From NCBI RefSeq assembly GCF_009831215.1, contig NZ_WUTW01000002.1, positions 248,001 to 312,000 of the forward strand: a stretch of 64,000 bases of DNA, read 5' to 3'. The position numbers and the translations under genes are program-made. Below the pieces are notes generated by a model, which saw only the letters and a list, made by a program, of their open reading frames with translations, was not told the origin of the DNA and searched no databases. Shown piece by piece: positions 60,286 to 64,000 of this stretch (position 1 is its first letter; each line of letters opens with the position of its first letter). Origin of the DNA: Actinomadura rayongensis. GTDB taxonomy: Bacteria; Actinomycetota; Actinomycetes; Streptosporangiales; Streptosporangiaceae.

Positions 60286-61587
60286 ATGGAAAAAATGACC
60301 GACATCCTGTCCGACGTCACGGTGTTCACGGACGGCCGCTGGCAGGACCATCGCGACATCCACATCACCGACGGAATCGTGACCGGCATTCATCCGTCGG
60401 TCTCGCGCGGCGACGTCACGCGTCACGTGATCCCCGGATTCGTCAACACGCACACCCATCTCCAGCAGTCGCTCATGCGCGGCATGGCCGAGAACACCGG
60501 CCTTCTGGAATGGCTCCGGCTGATCGGCACCGAGACGGTCCAGATCACGCCCGAACGCGCCTACCTGGCGACCGTGGCGGCGTCGTTGGAACTGTTGCGG
60601 TCGGGAACCACCACGGTGGTCGAGCACATGTGGCCCACCCCGTCCTCCGCGGTGCACGAAGCGGTCATCCGCGGTTTGAACGACACGGGAATACGCGCGG
60701 TGCTCGGGCGGGGCATCGCCGACCGGGCCGACGCCTCCCGACGTTGGGGCTTCGAGCCCGCGCTGTTGTCGCCGATCGACGACGTCTTGGCCCACGTCGC
60801 CGGCCTGATCGAACTGACGGCTGATTCGCGGATCTCGCCGGCGCTCGCCGTGCCCAATCCCCGGTCGATCACCAAGGAGGGCTTGGCGGCCACCCGCGCG
60901 TTCGCCGAGTCGCACGCCGTTCCGGTGATGATCCATCTCCTGGAGACCATTACCGACGACGTCATGTGCCACGAGCACCTCGGGATGAGCGCCGTCAAGT
61001 TCCTCGAAGCGGCCGACTTCCTCTGGCCACAGCTGCTCGCCGTGCACTGCGTGGAGCTTGATTCCTATGGCCAGGACATTCTGGCGGAGCGCGGTGTCGC
61101 AGTGGCCTACAACCCCGTCTGCAACATGCGGCTGGGCAGCGGCGTCGCGCCCGTCGTTTCCATGATGGAACGGGGAATCAAGGTCGGGCTCGGCGTCGAC
61201 GGTGCCGCGAGCAATGACACCCAGGACATGTTCCAAGCGTTTCGCATCGGGGCGTACTTGCAGCGGGTCGCCAACAAGCGCGCCGATATCCTCACCTTCC
61301 CCGAGATGATCGACATCGCGTGCGGTGGCGCCAACGAAAATCTCGGTCTTCCGGCGGTCGTGGGCGGTGTTTCGGTCGGTGCGCCGGCCGATCTCACGGT
61401 GATCCAGTTCGACCGCGACTACGCGACGCTGCCCGTGCGCGACCCGGGCGCCATGATCCTCACCGCGGGCAGCGCGGCGATCGTCGATCGTGTCCTCGTC
61501 GACGGCGAGGTCGTGTACCGCGACGGAAAGAGCACGCGCGTGGACGAGGAAGAACTCATCGAGGGCCTGTCCCGGCTGACGACCTGA
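60286..61587 (+). CDS. Amidohydrolase, cytosine/8-oxoguanine deaminase type
   Basis: Metal-dependent TIM-barrel hydrolase of 433 residues in the SsnA/AtzA/8-oxoguanine deaminase subgroup. Metal and catalytic residues are all seen: His56 and His58 in NTHTHLQQSLMRG, His217 and Glu220 in IHLLE, His254 in AVHCVELD and Asp305 in VDGAASND. The small beta-domain is built from both ends (about 1-50 and 385-433). The mononuclear pattern with the HxxE motif means deamination or dechlorination of an aromatic N-heterocycle. It lies between two oxygenase genes of one operon, 30 bp after the first, so it likely acts on the same compound or its oxidised product. Confidence 0.87.
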   Translation: MEKMTDILSDVTVFTDGRWQDHRDIHITDGIVTGIHPSVSRGDVTRHVIPGFVNTHTHLQQSLMRGMAENTGLLEWLRLIGTETVQITPERAYLATVAASLELLRSGTTTVVEHMWPTPSSAVHEAVIRGLNDTGIRAVLGRGIADRADASRRWGFEPALLSPIDDVLAHVAGLIELTADSRISPALAVPNPRSITKEGLAATRAFAESHAVPVMIHLLETITDDVMCHEHLGMSAVKFLEAADFLWPQLLAVHCVELDSYGQDILAERGVAVAYNPVCNMRLGSGVAPVVSMMERGIKVGLGVDGAASNDTQDMFQAFRIGAYLQRVANKRADILTFPEMIDIACGGANENLGLPAVVGGVSVGAPADLTVIQFDRDYATLPVRDPGAMILTAGSAAIVDRVLVDGEVVYRDGKSTRVDEEELIEGLSRLTT

Positions 61588-61631
61588 CGCACCGGCCACG
61601 AACTCCGACGCCGTCGAGCAAGGAAGACGAG

Positions 61632-62675
61632 ATGCTCCACGTCCCGACCATCGATATTTCGCCATACATCGACCGGCAGGGCTCGGTCGAGCAACGAGAA
61701 GCCGTCGCGCGAGCACTGGACGACGCCGCCTCGACCGTGGGCTTCATGCAGATCGTCGGTCACGGAGTGCCGAAATCCGCGATCGACGGACTCACCGCCG
61801 CGTTCGACGCGTTCTACGCGCTGCCCATCGACGTGAAGAAGCGCTACGTCCGGCCCGAGAACCGTGGATACAGCCCGCCCAAGAGCGAGTCGCTGAGCAT
61901 GAGCCTCGGTGTGGCCAATGCCAACCAGATGAACGATTTCTTCGAGGCGTTCACCGTCGGAGCAGGCCGATCGGCGTACCCGGAACGGCCGGACCTGCCG
62001 GCGTCGAGTTACCCCGAGAACGTGTGGCCCGACGACGTCGCCCCGGCGTTCCGCGCCGGGGTGGAGGAATGGTTCGCCCACGCGCGGAAGGTCTCGCGGG
62101 TCCTGCTGCACGCGTTCACCGACGGCCTCACGTTGCCGACCGGCTACTTCGATGACCTGGTGGACCATTCGATCGACATCATGAACCTCAACAACTACGC
62201 GCTCGACGAAGGGGAGATCGCGCTCGCGGGCGAGCTGACCGGAATGGGGGCGCACACCGATTTCGGAATCCTGACGGTTCTGTGGGCCGATCAGGTTCCG
62301 GGATTGCAGGTGCTCGACGCTGACGGCGTGTGGCACGACGTGCAGCCCGCCGACGGCGCGTTGATCGTGAATCTGGGCGATGCGATGGCCCGGTGGACCA
62401 ACGACCGCTGGCTGTCGACGATCCACCGGGTCGACCCCCCGATCGTCGACGGGCGGATCATGCGTCGGCGCTCGGCCGCGTTCTTCTTCGACGGCAACTT
62501 CGACGCGACGATCGAGACGCTGCCCGGCTGCGCCGACACCGACCGGCCCGGGTACTCCACGATCACCGTCGCCGAACACATCGAAGCCAAGCTGGCCGGA
62601 TTGAAGGCAGGCGTCGCGCCCACCGGCGTGGAGCGCGAGGCCGAGCGCCTGGCCGCGGCCAGATCCGCGAGCTGA
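61632..62675 (+). CDS. Isopenicillin-N-synthase-family Fe(II)/2-oxoglutarate oxygenase B
   Basis: This 347-residue protein is a close paralogue of the product at 59176, probably from a local duplication. It begins HVPTIDISPYIDRQG, keeps YSPPKSESLSMSLGVANANQMND, and has the iron triad His208, Asp210 (AHTDFG) and His265 (IHRV), plus the RRRSAAFFFDGN 2-oxoglutarate site near residue 280. Nothing essential is missing. AAGGA lies 7 bases before ATG 61632. Two paralogues flanking the deaminase suggest successive oxidations of one substrate, or two related substrates. Confidence 0.88.
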   Translation: MLHVPTIDISPYIDRQGSVEQREAVARALDDAASTVGFMQIVGHGVPKSAIDGLTAAFDAFYALPIDVKKRYVRPENRGYSPPKSESLSMSLGVANANQMNDFFEAFTVGAGRSAYPERPDLPASSYPENVWPDDVAPAFRAGVEEWFAHARKVSRVLLHAFTDGLTLPTGYFDDLVDHSIDIMNLNNYALDEGEIALAGELTGMGAHTDFGILTVLWADQVPGLQVLDADGVWHDVQPADGALIVNLGDAMARWTNDRWLSTIHRVDPPIVDGRIMRRRSAAFFFDGNFDATIETLPGCADTDRPGYSTITVAEHIEAKLAGLKAGVAPTGVEREAERLAAARSAS

Positions 62676-62721
62676 CCGACCCGACCGTCCTCAACCCCGT
62701 CACACGAAGGGAACGCCCGCG

Positions 62722-63720
62722 ATGTCTCAGGCCCCGTACACCCTGGACGAACTGAACAAAGAGGTCCGCATGGGCCAGCTCGGCACCGAGCGCGCCGACG
62801 CCGCCATCCCGAAGATCAGCCTGCACGACTTCGAAGCCCGGCGTGCCGAAATCACGGACGAACTGTGGGCCGCCGCCACCCAGGTCGGGTTCTTTCAACT
62901 CGTCGACCACGGACTCCCCCAGGACCTGATCGACGAGGCGTTCGCGTGGTCGGCCAAGTTCTTCGACCTGCCCCGCGGAGTCAAGGAACAGCTTCCGCTC
63001 CGCAAGACCGACAATGCGGGCTGGGAGTTCTCCAGCCAGGTGCGTCCCTCGGTCGGCGTCCCGGACCAGAAGGAGAGCTACCAGATCACCCGGCCCAGAA
63101 TGGACGGCCTCTGGCCGGACGAGACCGACCTGCCCGGCTTCCGCGCCTTCATGGACGGCTTCGAGACCCGCTGCTGGGAGGTCGCCATGCGGGTGCTGTC
63201 CTGCTTCGCCGAGCGGCTCGGATTCGACCGCGACTTCTTCTCCGCGGCGCACGACCCCGCCAGCTCGGAGTACCAGTCGACCCTGCGGCTGATTCACTAC
63301 TACGCGCTTCCGGAAGAGGCGGTCGGGACCCCCGGACTGTGGCGCGCCGGCGCGCACACCGACTTCGACTGCCTGACCCTGTTGTTCCAGCGCGAGGGCC
63401 AAGGCGGGCTGCAGGTCTGCCCGGGCCGTGACCTCGAAGCCCCGGAGTGGACCCCGGTGCCGCCGAGCGACGACGCGATCACCTGCAACATCGGCGACAT
63501 GCTGATGCGGTGGAGCGACGATCAGCTGCTCTCGAACTTCCATCGAGTGCGCGCGCCTCAGCCGGGTGAGTACGCGGGGGCCCGCTACTCCATCCCGTTC
63601 TTCGCCCAGGCCAACCGGGACGTCACGATCACGACCCCGCAGGGCAAGTACGAACCCATCAACGCGCTGGATTACCTCAAGCAGCGCATTGCGGCCAACT
63701 ATGCTGGCCCGCGCATGTGA
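62722..63720 (+). CDS. Isopenicillin-N-synthase-family Fe(II)/2-oxoglutarate oxygenase C
   Basis: This third oxygenase of the operon, 332 residues, is only distantly similar to the other two. It has VGFFQLVDHGLPQDLIDEAF in the N-terminal domain, iron ligands His212 and Asp214 (AHTDFD) and His274 (FHRV), and Arg288-Ser290 (RYSIPFF), the classical IPNS/plant 2-oxoglutarate dioxygenase R-x-S motif. The ATG is 7-8 bases after GAAGGG. A strong hairpin follows its stop. Because it differs from A and B, it probably performs a separate oxidation step. Confidence 0.88.
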   Translation: MSQAPYTLDELNKEVRMGQLGTERADAAIPKISLHDFEARRAEITDELWAAATQVGFFQLVDHGLPQDLIDEAFAWSAKFFDLPRGVKEQLPLRKTDNAGWEFSSQVRPSVGVPDQKESYQITRPRMDGLWPDETDLPGFRAFMDGFETRCWEVAMRVLSCFAERLGFDRDFFSAAHDPASSEYQSTLRLIHYYALPEEAVGTPGLWRAGAHTDFDCLTLLFQREGQGGLQVCPGRDLEAPEWTPVPPSDDAITCNIGDMLMRWSDDQLLSNFHRVRAPQPGEYAGARYSIPFFAQANRDVTITTPQGKYEPINALDYLKQRIAANYAGPRM

Positions 63721-63752
63721 GCGGGACGACGTGGCCCCGAAACGGCGGCGTT

Positions 63753-63786
63753 CGAGAGCCGGCCTCCACCCGGAGGCCGGCTCTCG
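63753..63786 (+). terminator. Strong hairpin between oxygenase C and the gntR gene
   Basis: A perfect 15-bp stem (63753-63767 with 63772-63786) with a 4-base loop lies 32 bp after the oxygenase stop and 17 bp before the GntR start. It should terminate or attenuate the operon transcript, lowering regulator expression relative to the enzymes. Confidence 0.82.
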
Positions 63787-63803
63787 CCGAGAAGAGGACA
63801 GCG

Positions 63804-64000
63804 TTGAAAAGCGGACTTGAAGCCAGCGGTGACGCGGTGCTGCTGGGCGATGTTGTCTACACCAAACTCGTCGACAGGATCTTCACTGGAGAACTCCAGC
63901 CCGGAGCCCAGTTGAGCGTGCCCGCGTTGGCCGGTGAACTGGACGTCAGCCGCAGCCCCGTCCGCGACGCGGTGCAACGGCTGATCGCCGAAGGTCTGGC
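63804..64000 (+). CDS. GntR-family regulator, 3' part outside window
   Basis: The frame from TTG 63804 runs to the window edge (65 codons). It encodes a GntR winged helix-turn-helix: VVYTKLVDRIFTGELQPGAQ, then LSVPALAGELDVSRSPVRDA and VQRLIAEGLA. This is a standard FadR/VanR-type DNA-binding domain; the effector domain is beyond base 64000. GAGGAC precedes the start by 4 bases. It is co-directional with the oxygenase operon and probably controls it, with the palindrome at 57406 as a candidate site. Confidence 0.85.
   Translation, partial: MKSGLEASGDAVLLGDVVYTKLVDRIFTGELQPGAQLSVPALAGELDVSRSPVRDAVQRLIAEGL

Overview
The window is high-GC DNA with many GTG starts, overlapping stop/start codons and short gaps, typical of a filamentous actinomycete. 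Gene order supports this. The blocks glmU-prs-rplY-pth, metG-tatD-rpf-rsmA-ispE and rsmI/pmt match the neighbourhood known from Mycobacterium (Rv1002c to Rv1018c). The style suggests an Actinomadura-like member of the Streptosporangiales, but the genus cannot be proved from this sequence.

Region 1 (1-23937) is an exopolysaccharide locus. A plus-strand operon (4862-16115) encodes a Wzy-like polymerase, an APH-fold kinase, a PAPS-type sulfotransferase, two Wzz/BY-kinase-like copolymerases with degenerate ATPase sites, a Wzx-like flippase, a methyltransferase and an RCC1-propeller lipoprotein. A converging minus-strand operon (23937-16335) encodes the initiating phosphoglycosyl transferase, CysQ, CysD, CysN, an RmlB-like dehydratase, a glycosyltransferase and a membrane protein. 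A sulfotransferase together with sulfate-activation genes suggests a sulfated polysaccharide. A DNRLRE/GH-like protein and a PKD beta-propeller protein sit at the left edge.

Region 2 (24341-41289) is mostly core genome: pth, rplY, prs, glmU, tRNA-Gln, ispE, rsmA, an Rpf-type muralidase, tatD and metG. Accessory pieces are an ADP-ribosylglycohydrolase remnant beside the tRNA, a desaturase/TetR pair with a striking tandem operator, a tam/tamR divergent pair with three MarR-type palindromes, an ABC-F protein, and a GH-like lipoprotein inserted between rsmA and ispE.

Region 3 (41402-50865) holds envelope glycosylation genes: three polytopic GT-C-like or uncharacterised membrane proteins, one polyprenyl-phosphate-type GT2, a small zinc-ribbon protein, rsmI and the protein O-mannosyltransferase gene.

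Region 4 (51050-56051) is accessory: a secreted glycerophosphodiesterase, a 19-bp tandem repeat array, a STAS protein, a class A beta-lactamase lipoprotein, an orphan Imm51 immunity protein and a CaiB-type CoA transferase with palindromic upstream sites.

Region 5 (56074-64000) is the most unusual. It holds a divergent NitT/TauT-like ABC importer, three isopenicillin-N-synthase-family Fe(II) oxygenases, a cytosine/8-oxoguanine-deaminase-type amidohydrolase and a GntR regulator cut by the window edge. I infer an import, oxidation and deamination pathway for a nitrogen-containing small molecule, perhaps a modified nucleobase. The control region has GlnR-like half-sites and a perfect 12-bp palindrome.
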